From Paramixta manurensis (GTDB lineage: Bacteria; Pseudomonadota; Gammaproteobacteria; Enterobacterales; Enterobacteriaceae), in assembly GCF_013285385.1 (NCBI RefSeq), contig NZ_CP054212.1:1550001-1614000 (forward strand): a DNA stretch of 64,000 bases, given 5' to 3'. Numbering within the stretch: position 1 is the stretch's first letter; each line of letters begins with the position of its first letter. Positions 43,688 to 52,503 of this stretch are shown one piece after another. Below the pieces are notes generated by a model. The model was not told where the DNA came from and made no database searches. It saw only the letters and a list, made by a program, of their open reading frames with translations. The position numbers and the translations under genes are program-made.

Positions 43688-45985
43688 ATGAAATGGATTT
43701 GCTCTGTTAGCCTTGCTGTCTCGCTGGCGATACAGCCTGCTTTCGCCGAAGACCTGTTTGGTCCTCATGCTTTAACGCCCGAAGCACGCGATGCGTTTGT
43801 GACGCAACTTCTGAAAAAAATGACGCTTGATGAAAAAATCGGCCAGCTCCGTTTAATCAGCGTCGGACCGGATAATCCGAAAGAAGCCATTCGCGAGATG
43901 ATCAAACATGGGCAAGTGGGGGCGATCTTTAACACCGTTACCCGGCCAGATATTCGCGCGATGCAAGATCAGGTGATGCAGCTTAGCCGTCTGAAAATTC
44001 CTCTGTTTTTCGCCTATGACGTGATCCATGGTCAGCGCACGGTATTCCCGATTCCGTTAGGGCTGGCGTCCAGTTGGGATTTAGATGCCGTGGCGCAGGT
44101 TGGGCGGATCTCCGCCTATGAAGCGGCGGATGATGGCCTGAATATGACGTGGGCACCGATGGTGGATGTGAGCCGCGAGCCGCGCTGGGGCCGAGTATCA
44201 GAAGGTTTTGGCGAGGACACCTATCTCACCGCCGAGATGGGGCGCACGCTGGTGAAATCCATGCAGGGTAAAAGCCCGGCAGATCGCTACTCGGTGATGA
44301 CCAGCGTCAAGCACTTTGCGCTGTATGGCGCGGTAGAGGGCGGGCGTGACTATAACACGGTAGATATGAGCCCGCAGCGCATGTTTCAGGACTATTTACC
44401 GCCGTATAAAGCCTCGCTGGATGCGGGTAGCGGCGGGGTCATGGTGGCGCTTAACTCGATCAACGGCGTTCCCGCCACCGCCGATAGCTGGCTGCTAAAA
44501 GATCTGCTACGTAAGCAGTGGAAATTTAAAGGCATTACCATTAGCGACCATGGCGCCATCAAAGAGTTAATTAAGCATGGCGTGGCCAGCGATCCACAGG
44601 ATGCGGTGCGTATTGCGCTGAAATCCGGCGTGGATATGAGTATGAGCGATGAGTTTTACAGCAAATATTTGCCGGGTCTGGTGAAGAGCGGCGCGGTGAG
44701 CGAGCAAGAGATCGACGATGCGGCTCGCCACGTGCTGAACGTTAAATATGATATGGGGCTGTTTAACGATCCGTACAGCCACTTAGGGCCGAAAGGTAGC
44801 GATCCGGTCGATACTAATGCGGAAAGCCGTTTACATCGCCCGGAAGCGCGCGATGTGGCGCGTAAGAGTATTGTGCTGTTGAAAAACCGCCTGGAAACGC
44901 TGCCGCTGAAAAAAGCGGGCACCATTGCGGTGATTGGGCCGTTGGCGGATAGCCAGCGCGATATTATGGGCAGTTGGTCAGCCGCCGGGGTGATAAAGCA
45001 ATCCGTCACGCTGTTACAGGGCATTAAAAATGTTGCCGCCGACAAAGCCACCATTTTGTATGCGAAAGGCGCTAACGTCACCGACAACAAAGGTATTCAG
45101 GATTTCCTGAATATCTACGAAAAAGCCGTAACAGTGGACCCGCGTCCGCCGCAGCAAATGCTGGACGAGGCGGTGGCGACGGCGAAAAAGGCTGATGTGG
45201 TGGTGGTGGCGGTGGGCGAAGCACAAGGCATGGCCCATGAAGCCTCCAGCCGCAGTGATATCACTATTCCGCCAAGCCAATTAGCGCTGCTGCGCGCGTT
45301 AAAAGCCACCGGTAAGCCGCTGGTAATTGTGTTGATGAACGGGCGTCCGCTGGCATTAGTCAGTGAAGATCAGTATGCCGACGCCATGCTGGAAACCTGG
45401 TTTAGCGGCACCGAAGGTGGCAATGCGATTGCCGACGTGCTGTTCGGCGACTATAACCCATCCGGCAAATTGCCGGTGTCGTTCCCGCGCTCAGTCGGGC
45501 AAATTCCGATTTATTACAACCATTTGCCAACCGGTCGCCCGTATAACTTCGAAAAACCGAACAAATACACCTCGCACTATTATGATGCGGCGAATGGGCC
45601 GCTGTATCCGTTTGGCTATGGCCTGAGTTACACCCGCTTCACGGTCTCACCGGTGACGCTGTCGGCTAACACGCTGACGCGTAATGGTTCGATCAATGCC
45701 AGCGTGAAGGTGACTAATATTGGTCAACGCGATGGCGCGACGGTCGTGCAGCTCTATCTACACGATCAAACCGCCAGTATTAGCCGACCAGTGAAAGAGC
45801 TGAAAGGCTTTAAGCGTATTATGCTCAAAGCGGGCGAATCACAAACGGTCACTTTCCCGATCGATGTTAATGCGTTGAAATTCTGGAACCAGCAGATGCA
45901 GCAGGTGGCGGAGCCGGGCAAGTTTGACGTCATGATTGGTCTTGATTCCGTCCGCACGCAAAATACGGAATTCAGCTACCAGTAA
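43688..45985 (+). CDS. bglX: Periplasmic beta-glucosidase BglX (GH3)
   Basis: Periplasmic family 3 glycoside hydrolase cleaving beta-glucosides. ATG 43688 gives 765 residues, identical to E. coli length, with a signal peptide cleaved after FAE-proximal AFA (about residue 20). The catalytic nucleophile aspartate is in TISDHGAIKEL. MTWAPMVDVSREPRWGRVSEGFGEDTYL is conserved. A C-terminal fibronectin-III-like domain starts near residue 670. The frame upstream of the Met adds no homology. Confidence 0.96.
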   Translation: MKWICSVSLAVSLAIQPAFAEDLFGPHALTPEARDAFVTQLLKKMTLDEKIGQLRLISVGPDNPKEAIREMIKHGQVGAIFNTVTRPDIRAMQDQVMQLSRLKIPLFFAYDVIHGQRTVFPIPLGLASSWDLDAVAQVGRISAYEAADDGLNMTWAPMVDVSREPRWGRVSEGFGEDTYLTAEMGRTLVKSMQGKSPADRYSVMTSVKHFALYGAVEGGRDYNTVDMSPQRMFQDYLPPYKASLDAGSGGVMVALNSINGVPATADSWLLKDLLRKQWKFKGITISDHGAIKELIKHGVASDPQDAVRIALKSGVDMSMSDEFYSKYLPGLVKSGAVSEQEIDDAARHVLNVKYDMGLFNDPYSHLGPKGSDPVDTNAESRLHRPEARDVARKSIVLLKNRLETLPLKKAGTIAVIGPLADSQRDIMGSWSAAGVIKQSVTLLQGIKNVAADKATILYAKGANVTDNKGIQDFLNIYEKAVTVDPRPPQQMLDEAVATAKKADVVVVAVGEAQGMAHEASSRSDITIPPSQLALLRALKATGKPLVIVLMNGRPLALVSEDQYADAMLETWFSGTEGGNAIADVLFGDYNPSGKLPVSFPRSVGQIPIYYNHLPTGRPYNFEKPNKYTSHYYDAANGPLYPFGYGLSYTRFTVSPVTLSANTLTRNGSINASVKVTNIGQRDGATVVQLYLHDQTASISRPVKELKGFKRIMLKAGESQTVTFPIDVNALKFWNQQMQQVAEPGKFDVMIGLDSVRTQNTEFSYQ

Positions 45986-45986
45986 C

Positions 45987-46859
45987 ATGGAATCATTACG
46001 GGAGCGGATTCAGCGTCAGGTGTTTCGCCTGAATGGCCTGGCGCTGAATGAATTTGATATTTCCCAACCGCCGGGCGATCCGGGGCTATTCGGCCCGGAT
46101 AGCGTCATCTGGCCGGTACATGGTGACTTTACCGCCATGTTGTGCGGCGGTGTAAGCGCACTATTGATGCAAATGCTGCATCCTTCGGCGCTGGCGGGCG
46201 TATGGGACCATTCCACCTTTCGTCAGGATATGATTGGCCGCTTAAGCCGCACCAGCCAATTTATTGCCGTCACCACTTTCGGTAACCAGGCCGATGCGCA
46301 GACGCTGATTGAGCGGGTTAAGCGCATCCATCTACGGGTAAAGGGCGTGGATGCCTATGGCAATCCGTATGCTGCCAGCGATCCGGCGCTGTTAACGTGG
46401 GTTCATGTGGCTGAAACCAGTCGTTTTCTTGCCGCTCATCTGCGCTATAAAAACCCGGCATTAAGCGCGCAGGATCAAGACCGTTACTATGCGGAAACCG
46501 CCAGGGTAGCGGAGGCGTTAGGGGCGCAAGCGGTGCCGAAGAGCCGCCAGGCGGTAGAGGAGTACCTGGTGATGATGCAGCCACAGTTGCGCTGCGATTG
46601 CCGGGTACGCGAAGTTACCCAGTTGCTAATCAACGCGCCGGCCCCTTCGTGGCAGGCCCGACCGGTGATGAAAACCCTGATACTGGCCGGCATTCTGTTA
46701 CTGCCAGTGTGGGCGCAACAGCAATCCGGGTTTCACTTCTCTGCGCTACGGTGCCACAGTATTGATCTTCGGGTGGCCGCGATCGCTAAATTTCTGCGTT
46801 GGGCGGTGACCAATGGCACCTATCCGCGTGCGATGCGACGCATGGGGCGCAATATTTGA
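45987..46859 (+). CDS. MpaB/DUF2236-family oxygenase-like protein
   Basis: A 290-residue protein of the DUF2236 family, which includes fungal MpaB oxygenase and latex-clearing protein relatives that bind haem. The hallmark LHPSALAGVWDHSTFRQDMIGRLSRT is at about residues 52-77, with the later VHVAETSRFLAAHLRY. A hydrophobic stretch around 225-245 may be a membrane segment. ATG 45987 follows the bglX stop by 1 bp, so it may be read through from bglX. Its substrate is unknown. Not in E. coli K-12 at this site. Confidence 0.8.
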   Translation: MESLRERIQRQVFRLNGLALNEFDISQPPGDPGLFGPDSVIWPVHGDFTAMLCGGVSALLMQMLHPSALAGVWDHSTFRQDMIGRLSRTSQFIAVTTFGNQADAQTLIERVKRIHLRVKGVDAYGNPYAASDPALLTWVHVAETSRFLAAHLRYKNPALSAQDQDRYYAETARVAEALGAQAVPKSRQAVEEYLVMMQPQLRCDCRVREVTQLLINAPAPSWQARPVMKTLILAGILLLPVWAQQQSGFHFSALRCHSIDLRVAAIAKFLRWAVTNGTYPRAMRRMGRNI

Positions 46860-46948
46860 GAGTTTTACCCTTGTCCGGGCGTGGCATAACGCGGGATCCT
46901 GCTCTATTCTCGGGGAAAAAGGATCCCTCCACGTTACGTCGAGGCGCT

Positions 46949-48058
46949 ATGAGACATTCAGATCTGATTGTTGAAGTCACCAATCAGCAACAAACACTGA
47001 CCGCCGTCATTGAGCAAAATGAGCGCGCCGCCTATTTCTATATCTGGCCTGCGGAACCGTTCCGTACCCGGTTTGCGGTACGTGGTTGCTGGCTGCGTAA
47101 TCTGTTGCCCGCACCGGCACAGGAAGATCGTGAGGCGATGGAGCAGGGAATTGCGCCGCTATTAAGCGCTGAATATTGTCGCACGCTGGAAGCCGAGCCG
47201 CCGCTTGATCCTGCCGGTTTACAAATTATCTGGGAGCCGACCGATGACGGTGCGGCGGTCTGGTATCAAGGTCAACTGTTGGCGGTCATTCCTGGCTGGA
47301 GCCTTTATCAGGATCAGCAGGTCAGTTTTTCCGCGGGCTGTATTAAAGAAAACCGCCTGACGGCCCCGTTGGGTTCAGCCTCTACCAACACCTGGTATGC
47401 TCAGGCAGAGCAACACCGCCTGTTCTGGCGGGACTGGCACGACGGTCATTTGTGGGAGCCGGTTCAACGCGAACTACTGCGCTGTTATGAGGCGCAATAC
47501 GGCCAATCAGTGAAATATTATTCTATTGACCAGGGCAACTGGCCGCCGATGGCGATTTCACAGCATTATCATCAAGATGTGTGGTACTTCCTCACGCTGG
47601 GCATGAGTATTCGCCCAATGCCGTGGGTGGATTTCCTGTATGAGGATCTGGCGCCGCAGCATCGCCGGACAGAGTTGGCGATGGCGATTGACGCCAATGT
47701 GATGACGGAAGAGAACGCAGTACAAATGGCCAGCGCGCTGGCAAGTTTTGCCCACTTGCCGTGGGCGCAACTGAACTGGGTAGGTGAAGGGCATCTGGTC
47801 ACTTCCTCGGTAGCGCCGGTGGGGTTTGAAGGCTTTATTCTTTCCAGTGCGCTTGGTCAGCAGGGCGGGCAGTTTGCGTTGCCAAAACGCGAAGGCGAGC
47901 GAGTTAATCTACTTTGGACTGCGCCGGTGACCACCGCAGAACGTGAGTTTGCTGAGAGCGATGAATGGGCGGGAAATCAACTGATTACCCGTTTGCTTGA
48001 AGCGGGCGCTAACCATATTTTCCGGCCGCGTCAGCAGGTGGTCGAAGGGCAAAGCTAA
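46949..48058 (+). CDS. Suppressor-of-fused (SUFU) domain protein
   Basis: A 369-residue cytoplasmic protein. The C-terminal part (about 180-355) fits the bacterial SUFU domain, seen in HYHQDVWYFLTLGMSIRPMPWVDFLYE, RRTELAMAID and GFILSSAL. The N-terminal 170 residues are less recognisable. SUFU-superfamily proteins are recurrent immunity proteins in polymorphic toxin systems, but no toxin is adjacent. ATG 46949 has a GAGG site 5 nt away. Probably transcribed with mpaB. Role unknown. Confidence 0.72.
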   Translation: MRHSDLIVEVTNQQQTLTAVIEQNERAAYFYIWPAEPFRTRFAVRGCWLRNLLPAPAQEDREAMEQGIAPLLSAEYCRTLEAEPPLDPAGLQIIWEPTDDGAAVWYQGQLLAVIPGWSLYQDQQVSFSAGCIKENRLTAPLGSASTNTWYAQAEQHRLFWRDWHDGHLWEPVQRELLRCYEAQYGQSVKYYSIDQGNWPPMAISQHYHQDVWYFLTLGMSIRPMPWVDFLYEDLAPQHRRTELAMAIDANVMTEENAVQMASALASFAHLPWAQLNWVGEGHLVTSSVAPVGFEGFILSSALGQQGGQFALPKREGERVNLLWTAPVTTAEREFAESDEWAGNQLITRLLEAGANHIFRPRQQVVEGQS

Positions 48059-48069
48059 GTTTCCTTTTC

Positions 48070-48092
48070 TCCGGGTCAAACCACGGCCCGGA
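48070..48092 (+). terminator. Weak terminator-like hairpin after the SUFU gene
   Basis: TCCGGG (48070-48075) and CCCGGA (48087-48092) with an 11-nt loop, followed by ATATTTTG, 11 nt past the stop. Confidence 0.4.
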
Positions 48093-48120
48093 ATATTTTG
48101 ATCTCCTCAGGTAAATAGTC

Positions 48121-48147
48121 TCAAGTTCCTTCTTTTTGCGCCGTTAA
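48121..48147 (+). promoter_or_regulatory. Sigma-28 (FliA) promoter of the chemoreceptor gene
   Basis: TCAAGTTC (48121-48128), an 11-bp spacer, then GCCGTTAA (48140-48147) matches the flagellar sigma-28 consensus TAAAGTTT-N11-GCCGATAA with mismatches only at minor positions. It lies 45 bp upstream of the ATG. Confidence 0.8.
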
Positions 48148-48192
48148 CTCGGATCGGGCAATAGCGCCTTTTTCCAGTGAAATGGTGTGGTC

Positions 48193-50088
48193 ATGTTAAA
48201 AACAACGCAATCCCGCTTCATGGTTTCCATCATCGCGTTTTTTATTGCGCTGTTGGTGATTACCGTTGTGGTTATCAAACTCTTTGTCGCACCGCAGTTA
48301 ACCGCCAATGAAAGCCGGCTGATCCGCTATGAAGTTGATGCGCTGGCAGCACGGATTGTTGAGCAGATGAACCGCGTGCAGGCGCAACAACGCAGCATTA
48401 CCGAAGCCGCGGCGGTGATGGATAGCGCCGCCATTGATAGCTTGTTGCCGGTGCTGGTAAACCAATATCAGGATGCGAACGTGTTTGGCGGCGGCATCTG
48501 GCCATTACCGCACCAACGAGATGCATCACGGGAAAAGTTCAGCACTTTCTTTGCGCGCGATAGTAGCCAGCAATTGAAAGTCAATACCTACTGGAACACC
48601 GACGCCGCCGATAAATATTACCAACAGCCGTGGTATAAAGCGGGCCTGGCAGCGGCAAAAGGCACCTGTGCCTGGGCAAATGCCTATCAGGATGCGGCGA
48701 GCCCGCAGCCGCGTACCAACTGTGCGATGGGGATTTATCGCGATGGTAAAGCGTGGGGCGTGGCGACCATTGATGTGACGCTCGGTTTCTTTAACCATTT
48801 GGCGAAAGAGATGGGAGACGTGATTCATGGGCGAGTGTTAATTGTCGAGGCCAACGGTGAAGTGGTTGGGAACGCGGCCTTAGTCGGCGGTGAGGCGAAG
48901 CTGGAAAATTTAAACGATCTGTCATTACCGATGGCGGCGCCGTTAAAATCGTTGTTGGTGAACGCCGGTTCACAACCGACACAGCGTGTTTATCGCGCCA
49001 AAGATGGTGGTCACACACTGTTTCTACAGCCGATTGCCGGTAGTCCATGGTATCTCGCCAGTGATGTTCCTTCCGCGCTGCTGATGGCGCAGACGCACGG
49101 CATTCTGGCGCGCATCGGAATGGTGCAAATTCCGTTAGCGTTGATCCTGTTGCTGGTACTACTCGGTTTTGTGCGTGCGATGATGAAACGTTTGCACGGG
49201 CTGAACACCAATATTCTGGCATTGTCGACCGGCGGAGCCGATCTCACCCAACGCCTGCCCGCCAGCACTAGCCCGGAATTTAACGCGGTGGCGCAAAGCT
49301 TCAACCAGTTTATCGCTTATCTACAAGGGTTGATGCGCCAGGTTGGCGATAGCGCATTAGCGATTACCGGCGCCTCACGCGAGATTGCTGGCGGCAATCT
49401 CGACCTCTCTTCTCGCACGGAAGAACAGTCCAGTTCAATTGTGGAAACTGCCGCCTCAATGGAGGAGTTAACCGGCACGGTACGACAAAACGCGGATAAT
49501 GCCACACACGCCAACCAACTGGCGGGGGAAGCTGCAAAAGTGGCGGAACGCGGAACGGAAGTGGTACGCCAGGTGGTGGAGACAATGGGTGAAATTCATC
49601 TCTCCTCACGTAAGGTGGTGGATATTATCAGCGTGATCGACAGTATTGCTTTCCAAACCAATATCCTGGCGCTTAACGCGGCGGTTGAGGCGGCGCGCGC
49701 TGGCGAACAGGGGCGTGGCTTCGCGGTGGTCGCGGCGGAAGTGCGTAACCTTGCGCAGCGCTCCGCCAACTCCGCGCGTGAGATTAAAAAGCTGATTGAA
49801 GAGTCGGTCGCGAATATTGACGCCGGTAGCCATCTGGTCGAACAGGCAGGGCAAACCATGGATGAATTGATGCGAGGCGTAGGGAATGTGACCGCCTTAA
49901 TGAGTGAGATTATGTCCGCCAGCCGTGAGCAGAGTATGGGGATTGAACAGGTTAATTTGGCGATTAACCAGCTCGATAGCACCACCCAGCAAAATGCCGC
50001 ATTGGTTGAGCAAGTCTCTGCTGCCGCACAGGCGATGGAAGAGCAGAGTGTGCAACTGGAGCAGGTGGTAAACAGCTTTAAGTTATAA
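48193..50088 (+). CDS. Methyl-accepting chemotaxis protein with Cache-type sensor
   Basis: A 631-residue transmembrane chemoreceptor. It has a first membrane helix (about 12-34), a large periplasmic Cache-like sensor (about 35-290) and a second helix (about 300-325). HAMP and a cytoplasmic signalling domain follow, with the hairpin tip IDSIAFQTNILALNAAVEAARAGEQGRGFAVVAAEVR. It ends VVNSFKL without the NWETF CheR-docking pentapeptide, so it would depend on other receptors for efficient methylation. The ATG at 48193 is preferred to GTG 48187. It is driven by a FliA-type promoter. The ligand is unknown. Confidence 0.92.
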   Translation: MLKTTQSRFMVSIIAFFIALLVITVVVIKLFVAPQLTANESRLIRYEVDALAARIVEQMNRVQAQQRSITEAAAVMDSAAIDSLLPVLVNQYQDANVFGGGIWPLPHQRDASREKFSTFFARDSSQQLKVNTYWNTDAADKYYQQPWYKAGLAAAKGTCAWANAYQDAASPQPRTNCAMGIYRDGKAWGVATIDVTLGFFNHLAKEMGDVIHGRVLIVEANGEVVGNAALVGGEAKLENLNDLSLPMAAPLKSLLVNAGSQPTQRVYRAKDGGHTLFLQPIAGSPWYLASDVPSALLMAQTHGILARIGMVQIPLALILLLVLLGFVRAMMKRLHGLNTNILALSTGGADLTQRLPASTSPEFNAVAQSFNQFIAYLQGLMRQVGDSALAITGASREIAGGNLDLSSRTEEQSSSIVETAASMEELTGTVRQNADNATHANQLAGEAAKVAERGTEVVRQVVETMGEIHLSSRKVVDIISVIDSIAFQTNILALNAAVEAARAGEQGRGFAVVAAEVRNLAQRSANSAREIKKLIEESVANIDAGSHLVEQAGQTMDELMRGVGNVTALMSEIMSASREQSMGIEQVNLAINQLDSTTQQNAALVEQVSAAAQAMEEQSVQLEQVVNSFKL

Positions 50089-50100
50089 AAACACCTGAAT

Positions 50101-50141
50101 AAAAACCGCCGGTCACGCGTTAGCGTACGGCGGTTTTTTTT
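50101..50141 (+). terminator. Rho-independent terminator after the chemoreceptor gene
   Basis: AAACCGCCG pairs with CGGCGGTTT around a 16-nt loop that can itself pair (ACGCGTTAGCGT), followed by a run of eight Ts, 14 nt after the stop. Confidence 0.88.
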
Positions 50142-50272
50142 AACCCTTTTTCAGTGGTTTATCGTGGCGATTTTATTTTTCGGTATAGATTGTTATAAAT
50201 TCGCACGATTTTGTACCGCAATCACCATAGAGGTTGTGCCAAAATAGATGGGATAAATCTTAGGGAGTTTGC

Positions 50273-50836
50273 ATGTCTGAGATAGAAGTTATTCTGGTTG
50301 ACCACCTTGACCGGCCAACCGGTAAGATGGAAAAGCTGGCGGTACACCAGCAAGGTCTGCTGCATCGGGCGGTCACGGTTTACGTGTTCAATTCCCGTCA
50401 TCAGCTATTGTTGCAACGCCGCGCCAGTCAGAAATACCACTGCGGCGGTTTGTGGAGTAATACCTGCTGCGGTCATCCTTATCCCCATGAATCCACGCGT
50501 GATGCGGCGCAACGCCGCCTGCGTGAAGAGATGGGGCTGCACCTTGCGCTCACCCCAATTTTCGAGCTTAGCTATAACCTCGCGATGAGTAATGGTTTAA
50601 CCGAGCATGAATATGGGCATGTGTTCTTCGCCATCAGCGACCGCTTGCCGGAGATCAATCCGGACGAGGCTGATGCCTGGCGTTATGAAACGCTTGACGA
50701 CATCAGCCGCGATGTGGCGAAAAATCCTGCGGACTTTACGCCGTGGTTTTTGCATACCTTTGCCCGTATTCCCGGTTATTTTGCTGAGTTTGTCAGTGAG
50801 CCCGTGGCGGCAAAGTCTTCGGCATCGACATCGTAG
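50273..50836 (+). CDS. idi: Isopentenyl-diphosphate delta-isomerase (type I)
   Basis: Nudix-fold enzyme interconverting IPP and DMAPP, the isoprenoid precursors. It has 187 residues. The catalytic cysteine is in LWSNTCCGHP and the catalytic glutamate in EHEYGHVF; RRASQKYHCGG and REEMGLHL belong to the metal and Nudix regions. AGGGAG precedes ATG 50273. No carotenoid genes adjoin it. Its last 61 bp overlap the convergent MFS gene. Confidence 0.94.
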   Translation: MSEIEVILVDHLDRPTGKMEKLAVHQQGLLHRAVTVYVFNSRHQLLLQRRASQKYHCGGLWSNTCCGHPYPHESTRDAAQRRLREEMGLHLALTPIFELSYNLAMSNGLTEHEYGHVFFAISDRLPEINPDEADAWRYETLDDISRDVAKNPADFTPWFLHTFARIPGYFAEFVSEPVAAKSSASTS

Positions 50837-52272
50837 CCTGACGGCTCCCAGCGAATCACCACCAGGGCGACCAGACCGGCAAGCGGCGCCAGCGCGATAA
50901 CCCAAAAGACACCGGTATCCAGCGCTGCCGACAGCAACGGAAACAGGAAAAGTGACAGGGTAGAGCTGGCGCGCATCAATGTCTGGTTAAAACCGACGCC
51001 AACACCGCGTAACGAAGTCGGATAGCTGAGCGACGCATAAGTCATGGTGTGAGAGCCGGGGCCAAAACCCTGTCCGAGTAAAAATAACGCCAGCATACCG
51101 ATGGCGGTCGCCGCCTGGGTGACACTCTCCGGGCGCCCGATTAACGCCAGCCCGATCAGCGCGATCAACTGGAGTGCATAGCCTGGCACCGTCATTTTCC
51201 ATGCGCCGAAGCGTGGCACCAGCCGCACGGCGAGCACGCCGCCAACAAAAGCAAACAGCAAATTTAGCGCCAGTGACACCAGAATAGTGGTTAGCATTGA
51301 TTGTGCGAGGAAGCTGGATAAAATCACCGGCAGGCCAAAAGCCACCGCATTGTAAGCGAAGGAAGACGCAATCGAGATAATGGTTGCCAGCACCGTGCGG
51401 CGCAGGTACACCCCTTGCAATAACACCGCGTAATTGCGCCAACCCGCGCGCCGCGTCGGCGTGGCGACAGTGGTATCGGCATCCGGCGCGACATCGGCAT
51501 TAATCCCCCACGATGCACGCAGAATCGCGGCGGCGCCTGCCAGGTTCCCCTGGTTGGCCGCCCAAACCGGCGATTCGCTCATATAACGGCTGCGAATGGC
51601 AATAATCACCAGCGCGGGTACCGCGCCAAAGCCAAGGATTAAGCGCCACATCCAGTCGGTATGGCTTTCCGGCAACACCGCGTACAGCAGTAATACCAGC
51701 AAATAGGAGATGCTGATTGCCGCATACCAGGTGGGGCACCACATGGCAATACTGGCCGCCTTATTCCCACGTCCTTTTAACCGGGAAAACTCCGCCAGAA
51801 AGGCCATCGCAACCGGTAAGTCGATCCCGACACCCAGCCCCATGACGAAACGTGCGCCAGCCAGCACATACTCATTAGGCGCAAAAGCGCAGGCCAAGGC
51901 GGCAATCACAAAAAAGAACATATCGGCCATAAAGACCCGATAACGTCCGATTTTATCAGTGAGATAACCGCCGATTAACGCGCCGACAATTGCCCCGAAA
52001 GTAATGGCCGAGGCCACCATACCGGTTCCGGCCGGCGTAAGATGAAATTCGCGTGTGACATCCTTAATGCCGAATGCCAGTGAACCGAGATCGTAAGCAT
52101 CGAGAAAAACGCCACCCAGCGCGATAGCGATGACGATATTGGCATTTTTACGTGCCTGTGTACTGTTGTTCACCAACTGTGAAACGTCAGCCGCGCTGCG
52201 TATCCATTCGGTTTTTCCCGCTGGTTTTTCCCCTGTGAGCGCAACGTGCGCCGAAGATGTCTGTTCCGTCAT
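50776..52272 (-). CDS. Major facilitator superfamily transporter (metabolite:H+ symporter-like)
   Basis: A 498-residue, about 12-segment MFS permease. The loop 2-3 motif is GGYLTDKIGRYRVF, and GLGVGIDLPVAMAFLAEFSRLKGRG resembles the sugar and aromatic-acid or metabolite symporters. A 40-residue cytosolic N-terminus precedes the first helix. The substrate cannot be told. It diverges from osmF across a 231-bp interval with regular AGGTCA repeats, and its 3' end overlaps idi by 61 bp. Confidence 0.85.
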   Translation of the reverse strand: MTEQTSSAHVALTGEKPAGKTEWIRSAADVSQLVNNSTQARKNANIVIAIALGGVFLDAYDLGSLAFGIKDVTREFHLTPAGTGMVASAITFGAIVGALIGGYLTDKIGRYRVFMADMFFFVIAALACAFAPNEYVLAGARFVMGLGVGIDLPVAMAFLAEFSRLKGRGNKAASIAMWCPTWYAAISISYLLVLLLYAVLPESHTDWMWRLILGFGAVPALVIIAIRSRYMSESPVWAANQGNLAGAAAILRASWGINADVAPDADTTVATPTRRAGWRNYAVLLQGVYLRRTVLATIISIASSFAYNAVAFGLPVILSSFLAQSMLTTILVSLALNLLFAFVGGVLAVRLVPRFGAWKMTVPGYALQLIALIGLALIGRPESVTQAATAIGMLALFLLGQGFGPGSHTMTYASLSYPTSLRGVGVGFNQTLMRASSTLSLFLFPLLSAALDTGVFWVIALAPLAGLVALVVIRWEPSGYDVDAEDFAATGSLTNSAK

Positions 52273-52386
52273 GATGTTAGGCTTTTTTATTTAAGTGGAC
52301 CCTGAGCATAATCGTCAGACGCCGATGATTAAATTCCATCTGGTTATAAGTTAAAACAAAAACTGATTTGCCAGCTTATGCGCTAA

Positions 52387-52422
52387 AGGTCAGATTTCCT
52401 GAGGTCAAACACAAAAAGGTCA
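52387..52422. repeat. Three AGGTCA direct repeats at exact 15-bp spacing
   Basis: AGGTCA starts at 52387, 52402 and 52417, in one orientation, between the divergent MFS and osmF genes. The phasing is exact, with unrelated bases in between. An operator for an unidentified regulator is the simplest reading. Confidence 0.55.
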
Positions 52423-52448
52423 CCGGCGCGGCGTTTATGTGGTTTTGC

Positions 52449-52457
52449 GCTACGCTT
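52449..52457 (+). promoter_or_regulatory. Candidate sigma-S -10 element of osmF
   Basis: GCTACGCTT matches the first nine bases of the sigma-S extended -10 consensus (KCTAYRCTTAA), 47 nt before the osmF ATG. The E. coli osmF-yehYXW operon is RpoS-dependent, which supports the call. No -35 was assigned. Confidence 0.45.
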
Positions 52458-52503
52458 GTAGAGCGCCCTGGCAACAGGCATGACACTGACTAAAAGGATA
52501 AAC

